Shown here piece after piece: positions 33,403 through 42,390 of a DNA stretch of 64,000 nucleotides. Position 1 is the stretch's first letter. The number at the start of each line of letters is the position of its first letter. Under the pieces are notes generated by a model, which did not search any database, was not told the DNA's origin, and was given only the letters and a program-made list of their open reading frames with translations. The translations under genes and the position numbers were made by a program. Source of the DNA: Dokdonella_A sp964582225 (GTDB taxonomy: Bacteria > Pseudomonadota > Gammaproteobacteria > Xanthomonadales > Rhodanobacteraceae); assembly GCA_964582225.1 (NCBI GenBank), contig CAZORA010000009.1, positions 1-64,000 on the forward strand, written 5' to 3'.

Positions 33403-34329
33403 CTAGCGTGGCGTGGCGTCGGCGTCCGGCCGCGACAGGCCGAACCAGTCCTCGAGGCGCGCCAGGAATCGGGCCAGTTCCAGGCTCATCAGCGCGAAGC
33501 CGGCGTCGATTTCTGCTCGCGTCGACTCCGCCGGAGTTGCGTCGAGCTGATCCAGCACGACGTCGAGAAAGCGCAGCTTGCGGATCATCAGGTCCTCGCC
33601 CAGCACGAAGCTGATGCGGTCTTCGAAATTGAGACCGAGACACCAGGCTTGCTTGCCGCTGCGCAGGTGTTCGCGCACCTCGTCCGAGTCCAAGTCCTGA
33701 CGTCGGCAGCGCACGATCGCGCCGGATTCGGCCGGATCGCGCAGCTCGCACTCGTCGCCCAGACCGAGTCCGGGCGGCAGATCCGCGCCACCGAGCCAGG
33801 CGGTCATCAGCAGGCGCGGCGATTCGGTCGCTACCAGCGGCACGGCAGGGAAGCTGCCCAGCGCCGCGCGCAGTTCGCTCACTGCGGCCTCGGCGGCGCC
33901 GCGGCTGGGGGTATCCACCACCAGCCACCCGGCATCGGCATCCAGATACGCGGCGAGGCGCGAGGGCCGGATGAAAGCTCTGGGCAGGAGCTCAGCGATC
34001 AGCTCCTCGCGCAGGCGCTTGCGCTCCTTGCCGCCGACGCGGCGGTCCTCGCGCTCGCGAATCTCGGCCAACCGTGCCGCCAGCGCCTCGTTGATGACGA
34101 TCGCCGGCAGCAGACGCTCTTCGACGCCGATCGCAAGCAGCGCGCGGGCGCCCAGTCGGTGCACCAAGGCTTCTTCGCCGCGCCCATAGGGTGAAACGAA
34201 ACCGCGCGTGGCGAGTTCGAGCGGCCCGCAGGGGCGCAGGCGATGGCGCTCGGTCCGCGCCTCGAGCGTCTCGAGGACATCGGCGAACCGGGCGGGAAAG
34301 CGAAACAGGCTGAGGTTGCGAAAGAACAT
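33403..34329 (-). CDS. rdgC: Recombination-associated protein RdgC
   Basis: RdgC is a ring-shaped DNA-binding protein that limits RecA activity. The 308-residue protein opens MFFRNLSLFRFP. It has FVSPYGRGEEALVHRLG, a charged EIREREDRRVGGKERKRLREE and INEALAARLAEI as in the family, then LGLNFEDRISFVLGEDLMIRKLRFLDV. This length and order are normal. The start ATG at 34329 faces the transketolase gene with a 259-base divergent gap. Confidence 0.94.
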   Translation of the reverse strand: MFFRNLSLFRFPARFADVLETLEARTERHRLRPCGPLELATRGFVSPYGRGEEALVHRLGARALLAIGVEERLLPAIVINEALAARLAEIREREDRRVGGKERKRLREELIAELLPRAFIRPSRLAAYLDADAGWLVVDTPSRGAAEAAVSELRAALGSFPAVPLVATESPRLLMTAWLGGADLPPGLGLGDECELRDPAESGAIVRCRRQDLDSDEVREHLRSGKQAWCLGLNFEDRISFVLGEDLMIRKLRFLDVVLDQLDATPAESTRAEIDAGFALMSLELARFLARLEDWFGLSRPDADATPR

Positions 34330-34462
34330 GGCGTCCGGGGTCTTAGAGCAGGAACGGCGCGTGGCCGAGCCAGACACGCCGAGCCGTCCATCATACGGCC
34401 ACCCGCAGGCGCCTCGCAGCGCCTCCCACGCGGCGCGGCGCGGCCGGCGAGCAAGCTCACCG

Positions 34463-34471
34463 TGCTATGAT
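34463..34471 (+). promoter_or_regulatory. Extended -10 promoter of transketolase
   Basis: TGCTATGAT matches the extended -10 TGnTATnnT, with predicted start near 34478, about 110 bases before the ATG. No good -35 is seen, which fits an extended -10. Confidence 0.55.
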
Positions 34472-34588
34472 CGCACGCCTTCTGGAACTGCGCGCAGCGC
34501 GCGTGTCCAACCGTTTTGCCTGCCGCCGCAGCCCGGCCCATGTCCACGTCGGAACGGTGGTGCGCCCTTCTGCCGTGGAGTGTCTTTG

Positions 34589-36607
34589 ATGAATTCCGTG
34601 TCCGCGTCGAATGCGCCGACCGCCGATTCGGCGCGGCTGGCCAATGCGATCCGCTTTCTCGCCGCTGACGCCATCGAGCGCGCCAAGTCCGGCCACCCCG
34701 GCATGCCGATGGGCATGGCCGAGATCGCGGTCGCGCTGTGGACGCGGCATCTGCGCCACAACCCGGCCAATCCCGCCTGGGTCGATCGCGACCGCTTCGT
34801 GCTCTCCAACGGCCACGGCTCGATGCTGCAGTACGCGCTGCTGCACCTGACAGGCTACGACTTGTCGATCGAGGATCTGCGCAACTTCCGCCAGCTGCAC
34901 TCGAAAACCCCCGGCCACCCGGAAGTCCACGTCACGCCCGGCGTCGAGACCACCACCGGCCCGCTCGGCCAGGGGCTCGCCAACGCGGTGGGCTTCGCCT
35001 TGGCCGAGAAGCTTCTGGCGCTCGAGTTCAACCGCGAGGGTCACGCGCTGGTCGATCACCGCACCTGGGTGTTCCTCGGCGACGGCTGCCTGATGGAGGG
35101 CATCTCCCACGAGGCCTGTTCGCTCGCCGGCACCTGGCAGCTCGGCAAGCTGATCGCGCTCTACGACGACAACGGCATCTCGATCGACGGCGAAGTGAAG
35201 GGCTGGTTCACCGACGACACGGCGGCGCGCTTTCGCGCCTACGGCTGGCAGGTGATCGGCCCCGTCGACGGCCACGACGTCGAGGCGATCGACCGCGCCA
35301 TCGAAGAAGCCAAGCAGGAAACCGCGCGCCCCAGCTTCATCCTCTGTCGCACCCAGATCGGCCGCGGCGCGCCGACCCGCGCCGGCAGCGCCAAGGCGCA
35401 CGGCGAGGCGCTCGGCGGCGAGGAGCTCGCCGGCATGCGCGACGCGCTCGACTGGCCGCACGCGCCCTTCGAGATTCCGGCCGACGTCTACGCGGCCTGG
35501 GATGCCCGCGCCACCGGCGCCGCGCGCGAGCGCGAGTGGCAGGCGCGCTTCGAGCGCTACCGCAGCGCGTATCCCGACGCGGCAGCCGAGCTCCTGCGCC
35601 GCCTTTCCGGCCGGCTGCCGGAGGATTTCGACGCGCGCGCCGCTCGGCTGATCGCCGACGCCAACGCGCGCGGCGAAACCGTGGCCACGCGCAAGGCCAG
35701 CCAGCAGGCGATCGAGGCCTTCGCGCCGGCGCTGCCCGAGATGCTCGGCGGCTCGGCCGACCTCACCGGGTCGAACCTGACCGCCTGGAAGGACGCTCCG
35801 CGCCTGCTCGACGGTGGCAGCGGGCGCCACATCAGCTACGGCGTGCGCGAATTCGGCATGGCTGCAATCATGAACGGCATCGCCCTGCACGGCGGCTACA
35901 TTCCCTACGGCGGCACCTTCCTCACCTTCAGCGACTACAGCCGCAACGCCATCCGGCTCGGCGCCATGATGGGCCTGCGGGTGATCCACGTGTTCACCCA
36001 CGACTCGATCGGCCTGGGCGAAGACGGGCCGACTCACCAGGCGGTGGAGCAGGTGTCGAGCCTGCGCCTGATGCCCGGCCTCGAGGTCTGGCGCCCCTGC
36101 GACACGGTGGAAACCGCCGTGGCCTGGAAGCTCGCGCTGGAGCGCGCCGACGCACCGACCGCGCTGGTGCTGTCGCGCCAGAGCCTGCCCTTCGTCGCTC
36201 GCAGCGCCGCGCAGATCGACGCGGTCGAGCGCGGCGGCTATGTGCTCGCGGAAGCGGACGGCGCGCCGGCGCGAATCCTGATTGCCACCGGCTCCGAGGT
36301 TGCCCTGGCGCTCGCGGCCAAGAACCTGCTCGACGCCGAAGGCCTGGCGACGCGGGTGGTTTCCATGCCCTCGACCGAAACCTTCGATCGCCAGCCGGAC
36401 GCCTGGCGCGAAGCGGTGCTGCCGCCGGACCTGCCCAAGCTCGCAATCGAGGCCGGCTGCACCGGGCTGTGGTGGAAATACGTCGGCTGTCGCGGCCGCG
36501 TGATCGGCATCGACCGCTTCGGCGAGTCAGCGCCGGCCGGCGTGCTGTTCGAGCACTTCGGCCTCAGCGCGCAGCGGATCGCCGACGCGGCGCGCGGCGC
36601 GGCGTGA
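34589..36607 (+). CDS. tkt: Transketolase
   Basis: This thiamine diphosphate enzyme of the non-oxidative pentose phosphate pathway has 672 residues, the normal length. Motifs include IRFLAADAIERAKSGHPGMPMGMA, HGSMLQYALLHLTGYDL, the ThDP/Mg site GDGCLMEGISHEA with DDNGISIDG, EFGMAAIMNGIALHGG and THDSIGLGEDGPTHQ. It is complete. The ATG at 34589 is about 110 bases after an extended -10 and lacks a strong ribosome binding site. The gph stop-start overlap downstream suggests coupling. Confidence 0.97.
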   Translation: MNSVSASNAPTADSARLANAIRFLAADAIERAKSGHPGMPMGMAEIAVALWTRHLRHNPANPAWVDRDRFVLSNGHGSMLQYALLHLTGYDLSIEDLRNFRQLHSKTPGHPEVHVTPGVETTTGPLGQGLANAVGFALAEKLLALEFNREGHALVDHRTWVFLGDGCLMEGISHEACSLAGTWQLGKLIALYDDNGISIDGEVKGWFTDDTAARFRAYGWQVIGPVDGHDVEAIDRAIEEAKQETARPSFILCRTQIGRGAPTRAGSAKAHGEALGGEELAGMRDALDWPHAPFEIPADVYAAWDARATGAAREREWQARFERYRSAYPDAAAELLRRLSGRLPEDFDARAARLIADANARGETVATRKASQQAIEAFAPALPEMLGGSADLTGSNLTAWKDAPRLLDGGSGRHISYGVREFGMAAIMNGIALHGGYIPYGGTFLTFSDYSRNAIRLGAMMGLRVIHVFTHDSIGLGEDGPTHQAVEQVSSLRLMPGLEVWRPCDTVETAVAWKLALERADAPTALVLSRQSLPFVARSAAQIDAVERGGYVLAEADGAPARILIATGSEVALALAAKNLLDAEGLATRVVSMPSTETFDRQPDAWREAVLPPDLPKLAIEAGCTGLWWKYVGCRGRVIGIDRFGESAPAGVLFEHFGLSAQRIADAARGAA

Positions 36608-37311
36608 GCGCCGCCGTTCGCGGGCTTCCGCGCTCCCCGCTGCGCGGGGTCGCGGCGGTGCTCTGCGACCTCGACGGCACCCTGCTCGACACCCTGCCGG
36701 ACCTGGCGCCAGCCACCAACGCCGTGCGCGCCGCCTTCGGCCTGCCGCCGCTGGGATTCGCGCGGATTGCGGCTTTCGTCGGCCGCGGCGTCGACGTGCT
36801 GCTGCAGCGGGCGCTGACCGACGACATCGAAGGTCGTGTCGGGGAGGCCGATCTCGCCCGCGCGCGAAGCCTCTTCAGCGCCGCCTACGCCGAACTCAAC
36901 GGTCGCCGCGCGACGATCTACCCGGGCGTGCGCGAGGGCCTCGCGCGGCTGCGCGAAGCCGGCATCCGGCTGGCCTGCGTCACCAACAAACCGGAAGCGC
37001 CCGCGCGCTTCCTGCTCGTCCACTGCGGGCTCGAGTGCTGCTTTTCCGCGCTGGTCGGTGGCGACACCCTGCCCAAGCGCAAGCCCGAACCCGAGCCACT
37101 GCTCCACGCCGCACGCCTGCTCGAAGTCGAGCCCGGCGCCTGCCTGATGCTCGGCGACTCGGAAAACGACGCCAACGCGGCGCGCGCGGCGGGCATGCGG
37201 CTGGTGCTGGTCGACTACGGCTATCACGCCGACCGACCGCCGGAGACGCTCGACGGCGACGCCATCGTGTCGAGTCTCGCCGAGCTGCCCGCGCTGCTGG
37301 CGGCGCGCTGA
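36604..37311 (+). CDS. gph: Phosphoglycolate phosphatase (HAD family)
   Basis: The 235-residue HAD hydrolase has motif I LCDLDGTLLDTLPDL (Asp nucleophile), motif II VTNKPEAPA, motif III lysine in KRKPEPEPL and motif IV LGDSENDANAARAAG. The ordered cap and the VGRGVDVLLQRAL segment match Gph, which removes 2-phosphoglycolate. The GTG start overlaps the tkt stop as GTGA, so it is translationally coupled to tkt. A broader sugar-phosphatase role is possible. Confidence 0.92.
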   Translation: MSAAVRGLPRSPLRGVAAVLCDLDGTLLDTLPDLAPATNAVRAAFGLPPLGFARIAAFVGRGVDVLLQRALTDDIEGRVGEADLARARSLFSAAYAELNGRRATIYPGVREGLARLREAGIRLACVTNKPEAPARFLLVHCGLECCFSALVGGDTLPKRKPEPEPLLHAARLLEVEPGACLMLGDSENDANAARAAGMRLVLVDYGYHADRPPETLDGDAIVSSLAELPALLAAR

Positions 37312-37352
37312 GGCGACCTTGCCGCGCGAGGCTTGGAATCCGCCGGCGGCGC

Positions 37353-37358
37353 GCTACA
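37353..37358 (+). promoter_or_regulatory. Possible -10 upstream of the DUF465 gene
   Basis: TACACT occurs in GCGCTACACTCGATC, about 30 bases before the ATG at 37388. No clear -35 is seen. Similar TA-rich hexamers stand alone before several genes in this window. Confidence 0.4.
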
Positions 37359-37387
37359 CTCGATCGCGCAATCCGTTCGAAGATCCC

Positions 37388-37594
37388 ATGTCCAGCACCG
37401 ACCCCGCTGCCATCGCCCGCCGACTCGCCGAACTGCGCGTCGAGCACCGCGATCTCGACGCCGCGATCGGCCGCCTGCAGACGCAGCCAGCGGCGGACGA
37501 ACTCGTTTTGAAGCGGATGAAGAAGCGCAAGCTGCGCCTGAAGGACATGATCGGCTACCTCGAGAACCAGCAGATACCGGATCTCGACGCCTGA
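37388..37594 (+). CDS. DUF465 (YdcH-like) small protein
   Basis: The 68-residue cytoplasmic protein is mostly helical: LAELRVEHRDLDAAIGRLQ, then DELVLKRMKKRKLRLKDMIGYL, the DUF465 signature including the basic KRMKKRKLRLKD. Function in the family is unknown. A probable TACACT -10 lies just upstream, so it may be its own unit. It is convergent with plsB. Confidence 0.9.
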   Translation: MSSTDPAAIARRLAELRVEHRDLDAAIGRLQTQPAADELVLKRMKKRKLRLKDMIGYLENQQIPDLDA

Positions 37595-37607
37595 AGCGGC
37601 GCACCGT

Positions 37608-40142
37608 TCAGGATTCCGCGTTCGATTCCGGCTTCGTGTCGGTCTCGACCGCGCTCCCGCCAAGCTCGGCCTGCTTATCCGGCGTCAGCTTGAGGATGCC
37701 GTGGCGAATCTCGCGCGAGAGGAGCACCCGCGCATCGTGGATCACCGTCTCGAGCTCGTGGTCGAAACCGAGCTTGCCGTTCTCGTCGCTGCTGACCACG
37801 CCGCGCTCGCGCAGCTTCTGGATGAAGCCGCGGAACAGCGCGCGGTCGAAGAACTCGGGCGCGTTGAGCTCGTGCAGCAGGGACAGGCGCTGCGCGGTCA
37901 GCCAGCTGAGGTTTTCGAGCTCGACGGCGGACAGCACGCCGGGCCCGTGACGCACCAGAAGCGCGAGCCCGATGTAGTAGCGCTCGATCGCCGGCAGCAG
38001 CGTCCAGGCCAGGGTGCGCAGACGGAAGGCGCCGCTGCTCTGGCCCGGTCCGCGGCGCAGGATACGGCCGTCCGCGCCGGCTTCGAGAAGCCCTCGCTCG
38101 ACGAAGAACACCAGCGTGGCCTGCACGCGCTCGGAAAATTCGTCCGCACCCCAGGGCAAGAAGAGCTCGGCCTGGAGAAAGGGATAGACCAGCCGCCCCA
38201 GACGCAGAATCGAAGCGCGGCTCAAACGCTGGTTGTTGATGAAACAGCAACCGATCCAGGCGCCGACGACGAATAGATGACTGACGTTGTTGCGGAAATA
38301 GCTGAGCAGGACGCCCGGCTTGGCATCGACCGTGAGCACGTCGCCCAGCGGATGCGCGACGCGGCGGATCCACTGCATTCTCTCGCCGTAGGCGATCACG
38401 GCGCGCGCATCCAGCGGCGTCATCGTCACCCGCTCGGAGTAGGGGCGTGCGGCGAGCAGCGCCCGGTACAGCTCGAGCTGCTCGACCAGATCGGCTTCAG
38501 CCATCGCATGCTTGGGCGTCGCCAGCAGCGCCACCGCCAGCAGATTGACCGGATTGACGTGGGCGGCGCGGTTGATGTTCTGCTGAATGCGCATCGCCAG
38601 CAGGTCGACCGCGCGGTTCAGCCAGAGCGGCTTTGCCTCCGGGTCACCTTCGGTCGCCTCGCGCCACTCGGGAGCGACTTCGTCGAGCAGCGGCACCAGC
38701 TCGATCGGCTCGGCAAAGCTCAGCACCACCCGACCGTAGCGCTTGCGCAGCACACCGAAGGCGCGCAGCAGGCCGCCCAGCGATTCCTTTTCCTTGCGCT
38801 GGCCGGAGAGCTCGCCGATGTAGGCGTCGCCTTCCATGATCTTCTCGTAGGCGATATAGGCCGGCTGAAACACCACCGGCCGACGCGGTTCGCGCAGGAA
38901 GGCGCGCAGGGTCATCGACAGCATGCCGGCCTTCGGCTGCAGCAGCCGGCCGGTGCGTGAACGACCGCCCTCGATGAAGTATTCGAGCGACACGCCGCGG
39001 GCGAAGAGCTGACTCAGATATTCGCGAAACACCGTCGAGTACAGCGGGTCGCCCTTGAAGCTGCGGCGCAGGAAAAACGCACCGCCGCGGCGCAGAATCG
39101 GACCGATCAGCGGCAGATTGAGATTGACGCCGGCGCCGATGTGCGGAATCGCGATGCCGCGCTGCAGCAGCTGGTAGGAGAGCAGCAGGTAGTCGATGTG
39201 GCTGCGGTGGCAGGGCACGTAGATGACTTCGCGCCCCGGCGCCACCTCGCGCACGGTGTCGAAGTGCTGCACCTCGACGCCTTCATACAGGCGATTCCAG
39301 AAGCTCTTCAACAGAAACGACAGCGAACGCACCACCGGGTGCGAGTAGTCGGCAGCGATCTCCAGCGCGTAGCGACGCGCCTGCGCGCGCGCCTTGCGCG
39401 GTCCCACCCGATCCTTGGTCGCCGCCGTGGCGATCGCGGCGCGCACCGGCTCGGCGTTCAACAGGCCGTCGACCAGGGTACGCCGATGCGACAGATCCGG
39501 GCCGATCACGGCGGCGCGGATGCGCCGGAAGTGTACGCGCAGGATGCGCTGCACCTTGCGCACCGCGCGTTCGGGATCGGGCGGTCCGACCAGTGCCTCA
39601 CGCAGCGACATCGGCGCGGAGAACTGCACCAGGGTGTCACGACCGTTGAGCAGGATCGCGAGCAGCCGGCGGAAGCGTCCGGCCACTCCCCAGTTTTCCG
39701 AAAATAGCACGCGGAACCAGCCCGACTCGCGCGCCGGCGCGCGGCCGATGAAGATCGACACCGGCACCAGCCGCACGTCGAAATCGGCGCCGGCCCGCAC
39801 CGCCTCGGCCAGCCGGGTCAGCGCGCGCGAACGGCTGTGCCAAGAACCAGTGGCAAACAGCCTGGGGCGCCGCAGCAGCGCGAAAGCGCTCCGCATGCGC
39901 CGCTGGCCGGCCAGCTCGAGCCCTGCGTGCGGCGAGGGCAATCCGACCTCGGCGCAGGCGCGCTCCAGGATCAGCACGTCGGATAGATCATTGTGCTCGA
40001 TCACGTAGACGGTTGGGCGCGGATCCGCGGGCAGCAGCGCGGCCGCGTCCTCCGGCGTGCAGCGCATGCGAATCCACGGTCGCAGCAGCGCGCCGAGCAC
40101 GCGCAGCAGCAGCGGTGCGCTCGCGGCCCTGGGCTGAGTCAT
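37608..40142 (-). CDS. plsB: Glycerol-3-phosphate 1-O-acyltransferase
   Basis: It makes lysophosphatidic acid, the first step of phospholipid synthesis, at the inner membrane. The 844-residue length matches proteobacterial PlsB. Acyltransferase motif I is HRSHIDYLLLSYQLL (His312, Asp317). Motif II region is GGAFFLRRSFKGDPLYSTVF, motif III YFIEGGRSRTGR, and motif IV is VVFQPAYIAYEKIMEG. It overlaps the preceding lipoprotein stop by 4 bases (ATGA), so the two are coupled. Confidence 0.96.
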   Translation of the reverse strand: MTQPRAASAPLLLRVLGALLRPWIRMRCTPEDAAALLPADPRPTVYVIEHNDLSDVLILERACAEVGLPSPHAGLELAGQRRMRSAFALLRRPRLFATGSWHSRSRALTRLAEAVRAGADFDVRLVPVSIFIGRAPARESGWFRVLFSENWGVAGRFRRLLAILLNGRDTLVQFSAPMSLREALVGPPDPERAVRKVQRILRVHFRRIRAAVIGPDLSHRRTLVDGLLNAEPVRAAIATAATKDRVGPRKARAQARRYALEIAADYSHPVVRSLSFLLKSFWNRLYEGVEVQHFDTVREVAPGREVIYVPCHRSHIDYLLLSYQLLQRGIAIPHIGAGVNLNLPLIGPILRRGGAFFLRRSFKGDPLYSTVFREYLSQLFARGVSLEYFIEGGRSRTGRLLQPKAGMLSMTLRAFLREPRRPVVFQPAYIAYEKIMEGDAYIGELSGQRKEKESLGGLLRAFGVLRKRYGRVVLSFAEPIELVPLLDEVAPEWREATEGDPEAKPLWLNRAVDLLAMRIQQNINRAAHVNPVNLLAVALLATPKHAMAEADLVEQLELYRALLAARPYSERVTMTPLDARAVIAYGERMQWIRRVAHPLGDVLTVDAKPGVLLSYFRNNVSHLFVVGAWIGCCFINNQRLSRASILRLGRLVYPFLQAELFLPWGADEFSERVQATLVFFVERGLLEAGADGRILRRGPGQSSGAFRLRTLAWTLLPAIERYYIGLALLVRHGPGVLSAVELENLSWLTAQRLSLLHELNAPEFFDRALFRGFIQKLRERGVVSSDENGKLGFDHELETVIHDARVLLSREIRHGILKLTPDKQAELGGSAVETDTKPESNAES

Positions 40143-41047
40143 GCGCCGCCCGCGCCATCCCTGGTGTCGGCGGAGGTGCTTTCGATCGGCGCCTTGAAAC
40201 GCTCGACCGCCTCCCTGCCGTACCAGCGCCCGTCCACCTTCACGAGGTCCGCCGTGCCGTGCAGCGCCGCGCCCAGCAGGGTGTAGCGGAATGCGACGCG
40301 AGCCGTCTGGCCGTTATTTTCCAGCACTTCGACCCGGACCGAATCGAGCCAGTCGTCGAGCGACAGCCCGTAGGTCGCGAGCACGTCTTTGAGTGCCAGA
40401 AAACCGATGCCGAGCTTGCCCATGGCCTGCTCGAAATCGAGCGCCAACGCCTGATCCACGGACTCCACGTGCATCTCGCGTACGGCGCGGGTCAGGATCA
40501 TCAGGGACTTGTGCAACAATTCGCGGTCAGTGAACGGTGCGGTGCGCGCCCATGCGCCCAGCGCGCCGATGATTGCCTCGGCTTCGTTCCGGGAGTTCTC
40601 GGAAACCGTCTTGTCGGCCTGCAGCCCCGCCTGCAGCCAGGCGATGCCCATGCTCACGTACGTCGATCGCATCGGTTCGTATTCGGTTTCAAACTTTTTC
40701 CGCTGTGGCTCGAACTCAGCAGCCATGGTCTCCGCCGCGTCCGGCGCAGCCAGCTTGCGCATGGTCGCGGCGAACTCCGCGCGCTCTTCCTCGCTGACCA
40801 CGATGCTGGCGCGCTTTTGCGCCCACTCCGCGCGCAGCCGCGCGTAGCCTTCGGGCGGCACCGCCGCGCGCAGCAGCCCGTCGATGTCACCGGCCTTGAG
40901 GCGGGTGACCACGCCCAGGACCGCGCCGTCCGGCGTCTCCGCGCTCGGCGGCGCGGAAACGGCCAGATCGTCAGCCTTGTCGCCGCAGGCGGACAGCGCA
41001 AGCAGGAACAGCACCGCTGGCGCCGCACGCAGGAACTTCTTCAGCAT
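40139..41047 (-). CDS. Lipoprotein of unknown function, coupled to plsB
   Basis: The 302-residue product has signal MLKKFLRAAPAVLFLLALSAC with a clear lipobox (LSAC). The rest is helical and charged (RLRAEWAQKRASIVVSEEERAEF, EPMRSTYVSMGIAWLQAGL), ending with a beta-rich DUF4878/NTF2-like-looking segment (VEVLENNGQTARVAFRY, ADLVKVDGRWYGR). The role is unknown. Overlap with plsB suggests a link to envelope lipid synthesis, which is inference. Confidence 0.78.
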   Translation of the reverse strand: MLKKFLRAAPAVLFLLALSACGDKADDLAVSAPPSAETPDGAVLGVVTRLKAGDIDGLLRAAVPPEGYARLRAEWAQKRASIVVSEEERAEFAATMRKLAAPDAAETMAAEFEPQRKKFETEYEPMRSTYVSMGIAWLQAGLQADKTVSENSRNEAEAIIGALGAWARTAPFTDRELLHKSLMILTRAVREMHVESVDQALALDFEQAMGKLGIGFLALKDVLATYGLSLDDWLDSVRVEVLENNGQTARVAFRYTLLGAALHGTADLVKVDGRWYGREAVERFKAPIESTSADTRDGAGGA

Positions 41048-41354
41048 GCCGCAGCTCCGATCAGGTGAAGGCTTCACTGTAACAGTCGCTCGCGGCGCCC
41101 GGCCACCACCAGATGCGCACAAGCGCGGCGACCAAAAGCGGCCGCGTGCGAGCGCCGCCTATTTGCGGTGAACTTCGCTGAACCCTCGGCAACCGGACGT
41201 CGGGGCGCCGCGCTGGATCTGCGCCGATTTCCGCTGCGCGGCACGCCGATCGGCGCGAGTGCGGCGCTGACGCGCAACGCGGCATCAAGGCATACTTGCG
41301 CATCCGCCGCGCGCCCCGGTCGCAGCCGCACAGCCGAGCCCTGTCGCAGTCCTC
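41048..41354. other. Divergent intergenic region, lipoprotein-plsB / AI-2E transporter
   Basis: About 307 bases with no convincing gene. On the minus strand TACAGT at 41076-41081 is a possible -10 for the lipoprotein-plsB unit, followed by a CGGAG ribosome binding site. On the plus strand CATACT at 41291-41296 is a weak -10 for the transporter. Otherwise I see nothing. Confidence 0.5.
41076..41081 (-). promoter_or_regulatory. Possible -10 of the lipoprotein-plsB operon
   Basis: The minus strand reads TACAGT, about 29 bases upstream of the ATG at 41047, with a CGGAG ribosome binding site between them. No clear -35. Confidence 0.45.
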
Positions 41355-42377
41355 ATGACGCCCCCTCCCCGTCTCGCCGTGATCTTTGCCGCCCACCTCC
41401 TTACCGGCCTGGCGCTGCTGCTGACCATCCAGCTCCATCTGCTTGCGGCGCTGCTCGCCGGGCTGCTGGTATACGCGCTGATCGACGCCCTGGCGCCGCT
41501 CCTGCAGCGGCGCCTGCCCGGCACCCGCGCCCACGTGGTGGTGGTAGCGCTGCTCGGTGCGCTGATCGTGGCGCTGCTCAGCGTCGGCATCCTCGGCTTC
41601 ATCTCTTTCCTGCGCAGCGAGATCGGCGACCCCAGCCTCGCGTTCGAGAAGCTGATGCCGCTGGTCGAGCGGGCACGCACGCAGCTACCGACCTTCGTCG
41701 TCGATCACCTGCCAGATACCATCGACGAGCTCCGCACGACCGCCATGGACGCCATGCGTCAGCACGCCTCGCAGCTCCAGCTGGCCGGTCAGACCGCGCT
41801 GCGCGGTCTGGTGCACGTGCTGATCGGCATCGTGCTCGGCGCGATGATTGCGCTGTCGAGTGCGGCCGCGCACCTGCGTGAGCGCGAGCCACCTGCACCG
41901 CTCGCCGCGGCGCTTGGCACGCGCGCCCGCAACCTGACCCAGGCCTTCCACGACATCGTCTTCGCACAGGTCAAGATCTCGGCGCTCAATACGGTCTTCA
42001 CCGCCCTGTTCCTGCTGCTCGTGTTGCCGCTGTTCGGAGTCGAGCTGCCGCTGGCCAAAACCCTGGTTGCCGCCACCTTCGTCTTCGGCCTGCTGCCGGT
42101 AGTCGGCAACCTGGTTTCCAACACGCTGATCTTCGTGGTCGGGCTGTCGGTCTCGCTCGGCGTCGGCATCGCCGCGCTGGTGTTCCTGATCCTGATCCAC
42201 AAGCTGGAATACTTTCTGAACGCGCGCATTGTCGGCTCGCAGATTCGCGCCCGCGCCTGGGAAATTCTCGTCGCCATGCTCTTCATGGAAGCCGCCTTCG
42301 GCCTCGCCGGGGTGGTCGCGGCACCGATCTACTACGCCTGGCTGAAGCGCGAGCTGGCTGCTGCCGGGCTGATTTGA
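41355..42377 (+). CDS. AI-2E/PerM family transporter
   Basis: The 340-residue inner-membrane protein has about eight spans. It begins with a hydrophobic N-terminal half (VIFAAHLLTGLALLLTIQL), has the central amphipathic section and the characteristic C-terminal cluster FVFGLLPVVGNLVSNTLIF and LIHKLEYFLNARIVGSQI. Members move small molecules or ions; the AI-2 role is known for only a few. ATG 41355 is the first in-frame ATG at the right place. It is convergent with rep. Confidence 0.9.
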   Translation: MTPPPRLAVIFAAHLLTGLALLLTIQLHLLAALLAGLLVYALIDALAPLLQRRLPGTRAHVVVVALLGALIVALLSVGILGFISFLRSEIGDPSLAFEKLMPLVERARTQLPTFVVDHLPDTIDELRTTAMDAMRQHASQLQLAGQTALRGLVHVLIGIVLGAMIALSSAAAHLREREPPAPLAAALGTRARNLTQAFHDIVFAQVKISALNTVFTALFLLLVLPLFGVELPLAKTLVAATFVFGLLPVVGNLVSNTLIFVVGLSVSLGVGIAALVFLILIHKLEYFLNARIVGSQIRARAWEILVAMLFMEAAFGLAGVVAAPIYYAWLKRELAAAGLI

Positions 42378-42390
42378 GCGCCCGCGCTCC

